The notes beneath the pieces are model-generated. The model did not search any database and had not been told where the DNA came from. It was given only the letters and a program-made list of their open reading frames with translations. From the NCBI GenBank assembly GCA_964397565.1, contig CAYNJC010000014.1, forward strand, positions 38,180 to 102,179: a DNA stretch of 64,000 nt. The letters run 5' to 3'. This DNA comes from JAPLST01 sp964397565 (GTDB taxonomy: Bacteria > Auribacterota > UBA3054 > JAPLST01). How positions within the stretch are numbered: position 1 is the stretch's first letter; each line of letters starts with the position of its first letter. The position numbers and the translations under genes were made by a program. This document shows positions 18,221-27,877 of the stretch, piece after piece.

Positions 18221-18743
18221 ATCTGAGCAGAATTGTCTCACCGCAATAATAACATTGCAAGGTGGCCTGCGGCATCGCCTGCCTAATCGTCAATCACATT
18301 TAGGAACGCCTTCAGCTTGTCGCCGAGGTGACGCGCGAGGTCCCTTTCTTGGTCGTGTCAAGCGCGACGGCATTGCCGCCGATTGCATCGGCGGCTATGC
18401 TGCCAAGGCGGGTGAGCGCCACGGCGTCTGTGTCTGAATCTTTTCCTTAGCGCGCTATGCGCTGCATGGCATGTTCACCCACGGCGCCTGTCTGCCGTAC
18501 CCGACACAGGCAGGTTGTGCATCTGCCCGCAACTCGCCCAGCTCCGCGTTCATTGCCAGTCATGATTGGCTTACACTTATGCGGTGTTGCGAGTCGCCGA
18601 ATCTGGGCCTCAAAAGCCCCTTGCAATCCTGAAAACAATATGCCATAATGACTACAGCGTAGCAAAGACATCGTGTCCGGGAAACCGGTGGCGATACACA
18701 AAACCTTATACAACAAGATGATTTCAGCCTGTGACGAGATGCA
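18221..18743. other. Intergenic region before the chemosensory operon
   Basis: 523 bases with no convincing gene. It contains a GC-rich palindromic stretch around 18370-18412 and, at the right, the promoter at 18621-18649 with a 94-base leader before the first CheW gene. Confidence 0.6.
18621..18649 (+). promoter_or_regulatory. Promoter of the chemosensory operon
   Basis: TTGCAA and CATAAT separated by 17 bases. It matches the TTGCNN-17-TATAMT form seen at other promoters in this window and is the only good candidate upstream of the eight-gene che-type run. Confidence 0.6.
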
Positions 18744-19127
18744 ATGCACGTACTGGTGTTTCATGTTAATCAGCACTATTATGGCATACCGCTTGAACAC
18801 GTTGATTGCATAGTTCCCGCCGTGGCAATCACGCCTGTGCCGGAATCGCCGCTTACAACGCTGGGCGTGATTAATGTGCATGGCACAGTGATGCCCGTAA
18901 CCAGCGCGCGCCGGTTGTTTGGCCATCCCGACCGGGAACTGTGTCAAGCGGATCAGATGATTGTCATAGCGAGGCCGTCACCGCATGTTCTGCTGGTGGA
19001 TGACGTTGCAGCAGTTGTTGAATATGCGCCGCAAGACGTTACACCCCCTGAACCGGGCGTGCATGCGCACGGTTTAATTAGCGGCATTCTTCGTCACGAC
19101 AACGAATTAATCTTGTTACTCACCTAA
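18744..19127 (+). CDS. CheW-like adaptor (WspB/D-type), first copy
   Basis: 127 residues forming one CheW domain: VLVFHVNQHYYGIPLEHVDCIVP at the N-terminus, GVINVHGTVMPVTSARRLFG at about 53-72, and the LLVDDVAAVVEY strand at 84-95. It couples receptor to kinase in a signalling array. First gene of the operon; 11 bases separate it from the CheR gene. The order CheW, CheR-TPR, CheW is that of wspB, wspC and wspD. Confidence 0.88.
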   Translation: MHVLVFHVNQHYYGIPLEHVDCIVPAVAITPVPESPLTTLGVINVHGTVMPVTSARRLFGHPDRELCQADQMIVIARPSPHVLLVDDVAAVVEYAPQDVTPPEPGVHAHGLISGILRHDNELILLLT

Positions 19128-19138
19128 TCCCGGCGGGC

Positions 19139-20677
19139 ATGCTTTCAACGGTTATGATACCCGTGTGCCAAATCAAGGCGGCGCCACTCCTGCAACTGAC
19201 GCCTGCGCAGGCAAATGATGTCAGTGTGTTGATTGCGCGCACCATGGGATTGCACTTTCCGGCAGAGCGCCAGCGTGAGCTTGAAAGCGGCATGCGTTCG
19301 GCTGCGCGCACGCTGGGCTTCGGAAACGATGTGGCCGTGTTGTGCGCGTGGTTGCTGTCTGCGCCACTAACAAAAGAACAACTACGCGTACTTACAGAAC
19401 ATCTGACTATTGGTGAAACCTACTTCTTTCGCTATCGCGAACAGTTTGAATTCCTTGAAAAATGTATCCTGCCGGAAGTGATTGAACGCCGCCGTAAGGA
19501 TAAATGTCTGCGCATCTGGAGCGCCGGATGCAGCACCGGCGAAGAAGCGTATTCACTGGCAATTGCGCTGCAACGCAGTATGCCACAGTGGAAAGAATGG
19601 CATCTGACTATCCTGGCCACCGACCTGAATGCCGCGGCCATTCGAAAAGCAACTGAGGCGCACTACGGCGAATGGTCGTTCCGTGACGCGCCGCCATGGT
19701 TGAAAAGCACCTACTTTACGCATGGCACTTCGGATAAACTGCGGGTGGTTGATGCGGTGCGGCACATGGTCACATTTTCCACCATAAATCTGATTGCTGA
19801 TCCGTACCCATCGCTGCTCAATAATACGACCGCGTTGGACATTATCCTGTGCCGCAACGTCATGATGTACTTTGCCCAAGAGCAGATGAACCATGTGCTG
19901 GCGCGCTTGTATCTTTGTTTGTCTGAAGGCGGCTGGCTGCTCGTCGGGCCAACCGATGTGTTTGGTGTGCAGCGCGCCCCCGTTCCCTTTGCTGAATCAG
20001 ACCAGCTGACCTGCTTCAAAAAAACATCCGCAGTGCCGCCGGCCGCGACACTGCTGATGCCGCACACTGCACAGGCTGCTGCGCATCCGCATCCGCCACG
20101 CCGTGCTGTGTATGCGCCCACCCCCGCCGCGCAGCACGACACGCAGGAATCACTGGCGCAAGCAGTGGTAGCCGCGGAAGCCGCGCTGGCGTGCGGGAAA
20201 TTTGATGAAGTGTGCGCGTTGCTGAAACCGCAGGTGTCCGCCGCGCGCGCGCATCGCGGCGAAGCATATTGCACCGCCTTGGCGCTGCTGGCGCGCGCAT
20301 CCGCCAACAGCGGCATGCTGCAGGATGCACTGCAGTGGTGCGACAAAGCGATTGCGGCGTCCGCCACGGATGCCCGGGCCCATTATTTGCGGGCCACTAT
20401 TTTGCTGGAGCACGGCGACCTTGCGGAAGCCGAGGCAACCTTGCGGCGCGTGCTGTTTCTGAATCCGCAGCACGCGCTTGGCCATTTTACGTTGGGCACC
20501 GTGGCGCGCATGCAAAATAAGCTGCACGCTGCGCAACGCCATTTTTCAAATGCCATGACTGTGCTGCGCGCCTTGCCGACGGAAGAAAGCGCGCCGGACG
20601 GTGACGGCATTACTGCGGGCAGACTCGCGGAGATTATTTCGGTAATGATGCTCACGAAGGCGCGTCATGACGCATGA
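19139..20677 (+). CDS. CheR-type methyltransferase with C-terminal TPRs (WspC-like)
   Basis: 512 residues. CheR methyltransferase domain at about 20-290 with SAM motif SAGCSTGEEAYSLAIAL (about 121-137), ATDLNAAAI and CRNVMMYF (238-245); it would methylate glutamates of the adjacent receptor. A proline/alanine-rich linker (300-345) leads to TPR repeats (about 345-495), as in WspC and FrzF. The start ATG 19139 lacks a clear ribosome site; an in-frame ATG at 19154 is an alternative. Its 3' end overlaps the next gene by 11 bases. Confidence 0.9.
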   Translation: MLSTVMIPVCQIKAAPLLQLTPAQANDVSVLIARTMGLHFPAERQRELESGMRSAARTLGFGNDVAVLCAWLLSAPLTKEQLRVLTEHLTIGETYFFRYREQFEFLEKCILPEVIERRRKDKCLRIWSAGCSTGEEAYSLAIALQRSMPQWKEWHLTILATDLNAAAIRKATEAHYGEWSFRDAPPWLKSTYFTHGTSDKLRVVDAVRHMVTFSTINLIADPYPSLLNNTTALDIILCRNVMMYFAQEQMNHVLARLYLCLSEGGWLLVGPTDVFGVQRAPVPFAESDQLTCFKKTSAVPPAATLLMPHTAQAAAHPHPPRRAVYAPTPAAQHDTQESLAQAVVAAEAALACGKFDEVCALLKPQVSAARAHRGEAYCTALALLARASANSGMLQDALQWCDKAIAASATDARAHYLRATILLEHGDLAEAEATLRRVLFLNPQHALGHFTLGTVARMQNKLHAAQRHFSNAMTVLRALPTEESAPDGDGITAGRLAEIISVMMLTKARHDA

Positions 20678-21194
20678 GACTGAACAAGCAGTGCTGCTGC
20701 GGCGTGCCTGTGCGCTCGCACGCCCGTTGCAGGAGGAAGAAAAGCGCACAGACATGCTGCAAGTGGTTGAATTCATGCTGGAAAACGAACGCTATTGTAT
20801 TGAAGCACGCTATGTCCGGGCTGTGTTGCCGCTGAAGAATTGGACAAGCTTGCCGGGCGCGCCTGCGCATATTGCCGGCGTGATGAATGTGCGCAGGGAA
20901 ATTATTGCCGTGCTTGACGTGCGAGTTGTACTGGGGCTGCCGCGCACGGTTGCGGAACAGGCGCATACCGCGCTGATTCTGCATAATGACACGATGGCAT
21001 TCGGCATTGTGATAGACGCGCTGTGTGGCGTGACATTTCTTAATCGCGCAGACATCGCGCCTGCGCTGCCGACACAAACGGGTACGCGCAGACACTATGC
21101 GCTGGGCATTACCAATGCGCAGCAAGTGGTGCTTGACGCGCTGCAGCTGCTGAACGACCCGGCTTTGATTGTCGATGAATCATCAACCGTATAA
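20667..21194 (+). CDS. CheW-like adaptor, second copy (WspD-type)
   Basis: 175 residues. An N-terminal extension of about 30 residues (RACALARPLQEEEKRT, the typical WspD-type front) precedes the CheW domain (VVEFMLENERYCIEARYVRAVLP, then HIAGVMNVRREIIAVLDVRVVLGLP). Two adaptors with different fronts fit a Wsp-like array. Starts inside the end of the CheR gene, so the two are translationally coupled. Confidence 0.87.
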   Translation: MTHETEQAVLLRRACALARPLQEEEKRTDMLQVVEFMLENERYCIEARYVRAVLPLKNWTSLPGAPAHIAGVMNVRREIIAVLDVRVVLGLPRTVAEQAHTALILHNDTMAFGIVIDALCGVTFLNRADIAPALPTQTGTRRHYALGITNAQQVVLDALQLLNDPALIVDESSTV

Positions 21195-21221
21195 AGAATA
21201 GCATATGCCAAGGAGCTTTCC

Positions 21222-23219
21222 ATGAAGAATCTGCAGTTTCGCCTAAAATTAATGGTGTCATTTGGCATCCTGATTGCCCTCGCGCTTATCCTGGGCGGAT
21301 TTGCCGCCTGGCGCATGAGCAGCGCCGGCGCACGCTGCAGTCGACTCGCGCAATGGGAAGTGCCCGAAGTGGTGTTCAGTACAGAGATTGAACGCCAAGC
21401 GTTGACGTTCATGTATTGGGTGCGCGGCTATGAAGCGAATCGGGACCCGGTGTTCTTGCAGAAGGGGCTGGAAAGCCTGACTAATTTGTATGCCGTCCTG
21501 AACACGACGCGCGCGCTGGCGGAGTGCTATGCGAATGAAGAAGTGCTGGGCGGTGTTGAAATTGCCGAAAACAATGCGCGTTATTTTGAAACATTGTTGA
21601 TGAACACGGTTACGAACAACCATGCAATGGCAGAGAAGCGGCGGCAGCTTGACGCCGCCAATAAAATATACATGGATAACTGCTACGCCTTCCTTGATGT
21701 CCAGAATAAAAACATGGTAAAGGAAATGGCCGCCTGTGCTACGAATCACATTGAACTACGCGGCCTCATTGACCGCGTCAATCTGGTGAACGATATCATC
21801 GATGTGGGCAACACGATTCGCATCAATTGCCTGCGCGCGGAGATGGAAGAAGATACCAATGCGGTTGCCGCTGTCGCGGAGCTGTTTGCACGAGTTGAAC
21901 AAGACGTGAAAACAATCGAGCCAATGGCGGCGGCAGATCAAATGACGCAGAATTTGACGAATGTGCGCGCCGCCGCGCACGCGTATCACACCTGTTTCCT
22001 TGATTTGATGAATGATATCCAGATGCAGCACGATCTAATGTTTTTGCGTGCCAAGAGCGCGGAAGCTATTCTCATAACCGCACGCGAAAATGCCGCGGAC
22101 GGTGTCACGCAGGCAATCACGGTGGTGAATGCCGCCGCGGATCAGCTGCGCGCTACATCGTTGATATTGTATGTGGGGTTGGCGTTTACGGTTGCGGTCA
22201 GTATGATCATCGCGTATGTGCTGGCAGGCATGATTACCCGCTCGCTTGTTCATGGCGTTGCGTTTGCTAATAAGCTCGCCACGGGTGACTTCACTACCGC
22301 GTTTGAGATTAACCAGCGCGATGAAATTGGTATGCTGGCACGCGCGTTGAACACGATGCGCGAAAGCCTGCGTGCGCAAATTCAAAAATTGGTTGAAGTG
22401 ATAACAGTATTATCATCATCCGCCGGCGAAATCTCCACGACGGTTTCGCAAATGTCGGCGTCCGCGTCGGAAACTGCTGCGTCGGTCAGTGAAGCAACCA
22501 CCACCATTGAGGAAGTGAAAAAGACGGCGGAACTTGCCACGCAAAAGGCAAAAGAAGTTGTTGACCTTGCACAGAATACTGCGCGTGCCTCGCAATCCGG
22601 CGAGGAGGCTTTGCGTCGTACCATTGATTTGATGCATAAGATTCGCGAGCACATGGAAACGGTTGCTGCCGGTGTGGTGAAATTGAGCGAACAGTCGCAA
22701 GCCATCGGTGAAATCATTGCGGCGGTGGATGACATTGCTGGACAATCCAATTTGCTGGCAGTCAACGCGGCGATTGAGGCGGCCAAAGCAGGTGAACACG
22801 GCAAAGGCTTCGCGGTTGTGGCGCAAGAAATCAAGAGTTTGGCTGAGCAATCCAAACAGGCTACCGGCCGCGTGCGCACTATCTTGAGTGACATACAAAG
22901 AGCAACCAGCAGCGCGGTCATGTCCACTGAACAAGCCACAAAAGCGGTGGATGCAGGTGTTGAACAATCCGGGCGCACGGGTGATGCTATACAGGCATTG
23001 ACGAATGGCATTCAAGAATCGGCACAAGCAGCATCGCAAATTTCCGCCTCTGCGCAGCAACAGTTCATCGGCGTTGCGCAGGTGACCCTGGCGATGGAAA
23101 GTATCAAACAAGCCAGTGAACAGAATGTGGAAGGCACGCAACAAATGGAAGTTGCCACGCGCGGCCTCGACCAGCTTGGTAAACAGCTGCGTGAATTGGT
23201 GCAACGCTATCACATGTGA
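21222..23219 (+). CDS. Methyl-accepting chemotaxis protein
   Basis: 665 residues, start with AAGGAG eight bases upstream. Membrane segment 1 at residues 8-30, a periplasmic helical-bundle sensor (31-310) with heptad-like spacing, membrane segment 2 at about 311-335, HAMP (335-390) and a cytoplasmic signalling hairpin with the conserved tip IAGQSNLLAVNAAIEAAKAG (about 506-525). The tail ends LVQRYHM with no NWETF-type CheR tether, in keeping with a TPR-type CheR. It is the only receptor in the cluster. The sensor looks like a four-helix bundle; the ligand or surface cue is unknown. Confidence 0.93.
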   Translation: MKNLQFRLKLMVSFGILIALALILGGFAAWRMSSAGARCSRLAQWEVPEVVFSTEIERQALTFMYWVRGYEANRDPVFLQKGLESLTNLYAVLNTTRALAECYANEEVLGGVEIAENNARYFETLLMNTVTNNHAMAEKRRQLDAANKIYMDNCYAFLDVQNKNMVKEMAACATNHIELRGLIDRVNLVNDIIDVGNTIRINCLRAEMEEDTNAVAAVAELFARVEQDVKTIEPMAAADQMTQNLTNVRAAAHAYHTCFLDLMNDIQMQHDLMFLRAKSAEAILITARENAADGVTQAITVVNAAADQLRATSLILYVGLAFTVAVSMIIAYVLAGMITRSLVHGVAFANKLATGDFTTAFEINQRDEIGMLARALNTMRESLRAQIQKLVEVITVLSSSAGEISTTVSQMSASASETAASVSEATTTIEEVKKTAELATQKAKEVVDLAQNTARASQSGEEALRRTIDLMHKIREHMETVAAGVVKLSEQSQAIGEIIAAVDDIAGQSNLLAVNAAIEAAKAGEHGKGFAVVAQEIKSLAEQSKQATGRVRTILSDIQRATSSAVMSTEQATKAVDAGVEQSGRTGDAIQALTNGIQESAQAASQISASAQQQFIGVAQVTLAMESIKQASEQNVEGTQQMEVATRGLDQLGKQLRELVQRYHM

Positions 23220-25573
23220 TGTACTGTAATAGTATGATTGACCAGCACGAATTTCTGGAGTGCTTGCGCGCCACCTTTAAGGTGGAAGCGGACGAACATA
23301 TCGCCACGCTGACCAACGGGCTTGTGGCGCTTGAACAAGCGGCCGACGCGGCCAGCCAAGCGGAAATGCTGGAAACGGTGTACCGCGAAGCGCATAGCTT
23401 GAAAGGCGCTGCGCGCGCGGTGCAACGGCGCGACATTGAACATGTCTGCCAAGCGCTTGAAACGGTTCTTTCGGCATTGAAACAACAGGGCATTCAGCCG
23501 TCGTCTGCGTTGTTTGACGCCTGCCATCGCGCATTGGATGTAGTCGTGCGATTGCTGGATGCCTGTGAAGAGGAACTATCAGCCGATACTGAAGCGCTTG
23601 TCACACAGCTGACTGCGTGTGTGCCGCAGGAAATCAAAGCCAAAAAACCGGTGGTGCTGGTTGCGGTCGCTGCAGCCCCCGCGTCGTCACCTCCCGCTGC
23701 GCAGCCGCCGCCCGCTCTGCCTGCCACGCATGACGGTGTGTCCGCTGCGCATCGCGCACACGACCCGCTTTCTTCACATAAAACCATGGCGGCAGCGACC
23801 ATTCGTGTCGCGGCAATGCGGGTGGATGCTATCTTGCGTCAAGCTGAAGAATTGCTTACGGCAAAGCGCTCCACCGAAGACCGCGCGGCGACGGTGGCGG
23901 AACTCGCGCACATGCTTGAATCATGGCAAAAAGAATGGCGGCGCTTGCAGCCGGAAGTACAGCGCGTTCAGCAGACGGTTGAAAGTGCACGGCGCTTGGC
24001 TGGGCAACATGTGGCGCCGCTTCCGTTAGACACCCTGGTTGAATTTCTCAGCTGGAACCAAAGCTTTGTCCACACCCTGCAAACCCGCATGGGCAGGCTC
24101 TCCCATGCTGTTCAACAAGATCAGCGTGATCTGAGTATGATGGTTGACCGGCTGCTTGAAGACACCAAGCATGTGCTCATGCTGCCGTTCACGGCATTGA
24201 CGGAGTTTGTGCCGAAGATGGTGCGCGATATTGCCCGCGAGCAGGCTAAAAAAATTGAAATATTCCTCTCGGGCACCGAGATGGAAATTGACAAACGCAT
24301 TCTTGAACAGCTCAAAACGCCCCTGATCCATTTGCTGCGCAATTGCGTTGACCACGGCATTGAAACGCCCGCGGAACGTCACCTAGCTGGCAAACCGGCC
24401 CAGGGAACGATTGCCCTGCATGTCAGCCAAGCTTCCGGCAGCAAAGTGCAAGTAGTGGTCACGGATGACGGCCGCGGCATTGATGCTGAACGTGTCAAGC
24501 GCGCTGCAATTGCCTCCGGCGCGTTACCTGAAACGGATGGCGCGACACGGTCATCCAACAATGTGTTTGACGTGATCTTTGTCTCCGGTGTGTCAACCAG
24601 CCCGACGGTAACGGAGCTCTCCGGCCGCGGCTTGGGCATGGCGGTGGTTCGTGAAGGAGTGGAAGCATTGGGCGGCACGATCTCGGTTGATAGTGTGATG
24701 GGAAAAGGAACGACGTTTACCATTATTCTGCCATTGACGCTGGCAACCTTCCGCGGCGTCGTGGTGCGCATTGCCGGTCGTCAATTTGTCCTCCCGCTTG
24801 CCCATGTCGTGCGTGTTGCGCGCATGCCGCGTACAGAGCTCTACACGCTTGAAGGCAAACCGGCAGCGACGATTGACGGACACGTGACGGCGGTGGTTGC
24901 GGCGCACAGTGTGCTGGGATGCGCGTCTGATAATACCAATGAGGATCCTGAATATGTCACGCTGGTCGTGGTAACGGCGCTGCAAAAAAGGGTTGCGCTG
25001 ATTGTTGATCTGGTCGAGCATGAACAGGAAGTGCTGGTCAAACACTTGGGACGCTTGCTCATGCGCGCACGCAATTTCAGCGGCGCAACCATTACCGGTT
25101 CGGGAGACATCGTGCCGATTGTGAATGTGATAGACATCATACGCATTGCCACCGCCGGCAGCGCCTACCCTGCCGTGCGTGCGCTGCCTGCTGAAGAAAC
25201 AAAGAGACATGTGCCTTCTATTCTGGTTGTGGAGGATTCCATTACGTCGCGCGTGTTGATCAAAAATATTCTCGAATCAGCAGGCTATAACGTGCGTACG
25301 GCAATTGACGGCGTGGATGGTATGACGCTTCTGCGCGAAGCGCCCAGCGATGTCGTTGTTTCGGATGTTGAAATGCCGCGCATGGATGGCTTCATGCTGA
25401 CCCGCTCGATTCGTGCTGACGCAGCCTTGGCGCATGTGCCCGTGATTCTGGTGACCGCATTGGAAACGGCACAGTATCGCGAGCAGGGGATTGACGCAGG
25501 CGCGAATGCCTATATTGTCAAAAGCAGTTTTGATCAAAGTAATTTGTTGGCCACCATACGGCGATTTGTGTAA
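23219..25573 (+). CDS. Hybrid CheA histidine kinase with receiver (WspE-like)
   Basis: 784 residues from the ATG that overlaps the MCP stop (TGATG); ATG 23234 is an alternative start. HPt domain 1-120 with H59 in EAHSLKGAARA; long proline/alanine linker; P3/dimerisation region 255-335; HATPase domain about 345-500 with LLRNCVDHGIE, DDGRGID and GRGLGMAVV; CheW-like domain 505-640; C-terminal receiver (660-784) with D716 in SDVEMPRMDG. No CheY/CheB-binding P2 domain is obvious. It takes the receptor signal and phosphorylates its own receiver and the downstream CheB and REC proteins. This architecture is that of WspE and FrzE. Confidence 0.93.
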   Translation: MYCNSMIDQHEFLECLRATFKVEADEHIATLTNGLVALEQAADAASQAEMLETVYREAHSLKGAARAVQRRDIEHVCQALETVLSALKQQGIQPSSALFDACHRALDVVVRLLDACEEELSADTEALVTQLTACVPQEIKAKKPVVLVAVAAAPASSPPAAQPPPALPATHDGVSAAHRAHDPLSSHKTMAAATIRVAAMRVDAILRQAEELLTAKRSTEDRAATVAELAHMLESWQKEWRRLQPEVQRVQQTVESARRLAGQHVAPLPLDTLVEFLSWNQSFVHTLQTRMGRLSHAVQQDQRDLSMMVDRLLEDTKHVLMLPFTALTEFVPKMVRDIAREQAKKIEIFLSGTEMEIDKRILEQLKTPLIHLLRNCVDHGIETPAERHLAGKPAQGTIALHVSQASGSKVQVVVTDDGRGIDAERVKRAAIASGALPETDGATRSSNNVFDVIFVSGVSTSPTVTELSGRGLGMAVVREGVEALGGTISVDSVMGKGTTFTIILPLTLATFRGVVVRIAGRQFVLPLAHVVRVARMPRTELYTLEGKPAATIDGHVTAVVAAHSVLGCASDNTNEDPEYVTLVVVTALQKRVALIVDLVEHEQEVLVKHLGRLLMRARNFSGATITGSGDIVPIVNVIDIIRIATAGSAYPAVRALPAEETKRHVPSILVVEDSITSRVLIKNILESAGYNVRTAIDGVDGMTLLREAPSDVVVSDVEMPRMDGFMLTRSIRADAALAHVPVILVTALETAQYREQGIDAGANAYIVKSSFDQSNLLATIRRFV

Positions 25574-25587
25574 CATCAGGAGGATGG

Positions 25588-26664
25588 ATGATTCGTGTGC
25601 TTGTTGTAGAAGACTCCCGGGTTATGGCCGAGTATCTGACGCATATTATCAATGCCGATCCGGATATGACAGTGATCGGCGCTGCGTGCAATGGCGCTGA
25701 GGCAGTTGAACGCGTGCGCTGTGAGAAGCCGGATGTGGTCACGATGGACACTGATATGCCCGTGATGAACGGGTTTGAAGCCACCCGCATCATTATGGAA
25801 ACGGTGCCGGTGCCGATTGTCATTATCACCGCCAATTGCAGTTCGTCAGATGCCAAATACACGTTCATGGCAATCGAAGCCGGCGCCCTCGCCGTGCTTG
25901 AAAAGCCGCACTGCCTCAGTGACGCGCAAGGCGCCGTCGGCGCCGCTGAAATTGTGCGCACCGTGAAATTGATGTCGGCAGTGCATGTGATCCGCCGTTG
26001 GCCGCGTGCGGCGACTGGGAAAAAAATCAAGACAGCACCACACAGTTCTGCCGCGCCGTCGGCATGTCGCATTGTCGCCATCGGCACATCGACAGGCGGC
26101 CCGCCTGTGCTGCGCACCATTCTCTCACAAGTGCCGCGCGATATTGCCGTGCCGATTGTCATTGTTCAGCACATTGCTCCCGGATTTCTGCCGGGATTAA
26201 TTGACTGGCTGTCAAAGGATACCGGTTTTCCTGTCCATATTGCTTCGCATTGCGAACGCCTTCTGCCCGGCCATGTCTACATGGCGCCGGATAATTATCA
26301 CATCAGCGTGCGCGGCGATTACCGCGTCGTCTTGAGCGATAGCCCGCACGAAAATAATATGCGGCCCGCGGCTTCGTTCCTGTTCCGCTCGATTGCGCGT
26401 GAATTTGGCGGCAGCGCGATCGGTGTGCTGCTGACTGGTATGGGCTGTGACGGCGCTGCTGAATTGGGCGACATTAAGCGCGCCGGCGGTACGACGATGG
26501 CGCAGGACCGTGATTCTTCTGTGGTGCATGGTATGCCTGGCGAGGCAATAAAAAGGGGTTCGGTAACGCAGGTGCTTGCGCCGGATGGAATTGCTGCCGC
26601 GCTGACACGCATGCTGCCGCGCATGCAACCGCCCCAGCCTGCTAGCGCGGGAGGCACGCGATGA
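25588..26664 (+). CDS. cheB: CheB protein-glutamate methylesterase (WspF-like)
   Basis: 358 residues, with CAGGAGG ahead of ATG 25588. Receiver 1-120 with D54 in TMDTDMPVMNG; methylesterase domain about 155-345 with the catalytic triad S168 (GTSTGGP), H195 (VQHIAPG) and D288 (MGCDGA). It removes methyl groups from the receptor, balancing CheR, and gives feedback adaptation. The linker (125-153) is basic. The stop overlaps the next start by 4 bases (ATGA). Confidence 0.94.
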   Translation: MIRVLVVEDSRVMAEYLTHIINADPDMTVIGAACNGAEAVERVRCEKPDVVTMDTDMPVMNGFEATRIIMETVPVPIVIITANCSSSDAKYTFMAIEAGALAVLEKPHCLSDAQGAVGAAEIVRTVKLMSAVHVIRRWPRAATGKKIKTAPHSSAAPSACRIVAIGTSTGGPPVLRTILSQVPRDIAVPIVIVQHIAPGFLPGLIDWLSKDTGFPVHIASHCERLLPGHVYMAPDNYHISVRGDYRVVLSDSPHENNMRPAASFLFRSIAREFGGSAIGVLLTGMGCDGAAELGDIKRAGGTTMAQDRDSSVVHGMPGEAIKRGSVTQVLAPDGIAAALTRMLPRMQPPQPASAGGTR

Positions 26665-27056
26665 GCCGACCACTTTCTGTTCTAATTGTTGAAGACAGCC
26701 GCACGCAAGCACTATTGTTGCGTTGTATGCTTGAACAGGCCGGCTGTGTCCCGTGCGTTGCTGAAAATGCGATGGTCGCGCTTGACTGTATCCATGCCGC
26801 TCTGCCGGATTTGATTGTCAGTGATGCCAATATGCCCGGCATGTCCGGCATTGAACTGTTGAAAGCACTAAAGCATGATGCGACCACCCGCGCGGTGCCA
26901 TTTGTCCTGATGACGGCGTCCGACACGCCAGACGTTGCCGATGCCGCGCGCGCCGCGGGCGCGCTTGCGGTCATTGAAAAGCCCATTTCGCCAGAGCATC
27001 TGCACACCCTCATTGCCACCCTTAGTGCCATGTCACGTCCGGAATCGCACGCATGA
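26661..27056 (+). CDS. Single-domain response regulator (CheY-like)
   Basis: 131 residues forming one receiver: acidic pair ED at 11-12, phospho-acceptor D55 in SDANMPGMSG, T/S switch in LMTAS (about 88) and lysine in VIEKPIS (about 110). It starts in the CheB stop and ends in the start of the next gene, so all three are made together. No output domain; it may act by protein contact or as a phosphate sink. Confidence 0.9.
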   Translation: MSRPLSVLIVEDSRTQALLLRCMLEQAGCVPCVAENAMVALDCIHAALPDLIVSDANMPGMSGIELLKALKHDATTRAVPFVLMTASDTPDVADAARAAGALAVIEKPISPEHLHTLIATLSAMSRPESHA

Positions 27057-27775
27057 ACGCGCCCGTTATTCTTATCGCCGAAGACAGCCCGACTCAAGCA
27101 GAACTGTTGCGCCACACACTCACACAAGCGGGATGGAATGTCACCAGCACCTGCGATGGCCAGGAAGCACTTGCAGCTGCGCGGCAGATTCGCCCCGCGC
27201 TCATTGTCAGCGATATTATGATGCCCGCGATGAACGGGTATGAACTGTGCCATGTGCTCAAACAGGACGAGACCCTGTCGGCAGCGCCGGTTATCCTCCT
27301 GACGACATTGAATGAACCGGGCGACATTATCAAAGGCCTTGAATGCGGCGCAGATGATTTCATGACGAAGCCGTACGATCCAATTGCGTTGATTACACGG
27401 GTGCGCCGTTTGCTTGAAAATCCTCCGCCGCGCGATGCCCAGGTGCTTGAAATTGTCCTCCATGGCACCACCTGCACCATCACTGCCAGCCGTTTCCAAA
27501 TCTTCAATCTGTTACTGGCGACCTATGAAAGTGTGGCGCAGAAAAACGAGGCACTGCGTGAAGCCAACAAACGGCTCGAAGACGCATTGCACACGATCAA
27601 AACCTTGCGCGGCATGATCCCTATCTGCTCCTACTGCAAAAAGATCCGTAATGATGGCGGATACTGGCAACAGGTCGAAGCGTATGTCGCTGAACATTCA
27701 ACGGCCTCGTTTACGCATGGCATCTGCCCGGAATGCGAAAAGAAATGGCTCGCGGAATGTGCAACAATGAAATGA
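27053..27775 (+). CDS. Response regulator with C-terminal Cys-cluster domain
   Basis: 240 residues. Receiver 1-122 with D54 in SDIMMPAMNG and K107 in TKPYDP; a helical coiled-coil linker (155-186); then a compact domain of about 50 residues with C192-x2-C195 and H222-x2-C225-x2-C228 (PICSYCKKIR, GYWQQVEAYV, THGICPEC). This C-terminal block is seen behind many receiver and sensor proteins and probably binds zinc, but its activity is unknown. It occupies the place where Wsp clusters carry the GGDEF regulator WspR. Last gene of the operon. Confidence 0.88.
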   Translation: MNAPVILIAEDSPTQAELLRHTLTQAGWNVTSTCDGQEALAAARQIRPALIVSDIMMPAMNGYELCHVLKQDETLSAAPVILLTTLNEPGDIIKGLECGADDFMTKPYDPIALITRVRRLLENPPPRDAQVLEIVLHGTTCTITASRFQIFNLLLATYESVAQKNEALREANKRLEDALHTIKTLRGMIPICSYCKKIRNDGGYWQQVEAYVAEHSTASFTHGICPECEKKWLAECATMK

Positions 27776-27877
27776 GGTGAAGAATAGTCCCGTGGGTGTC
27801 TGAGAAATCCCGTTACCTATCAAGCACGCGAAATGCAAAACACGGGCGCCTTACTGCGCGGGCTGCTGTATGATCTG

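Noticed and set aside
18177..18437. Small plus-strand frame after the CotH-like gene
   Set aside because: Overlaps the PEP-CTERM tail, no ribosome site, no recognisable fold.
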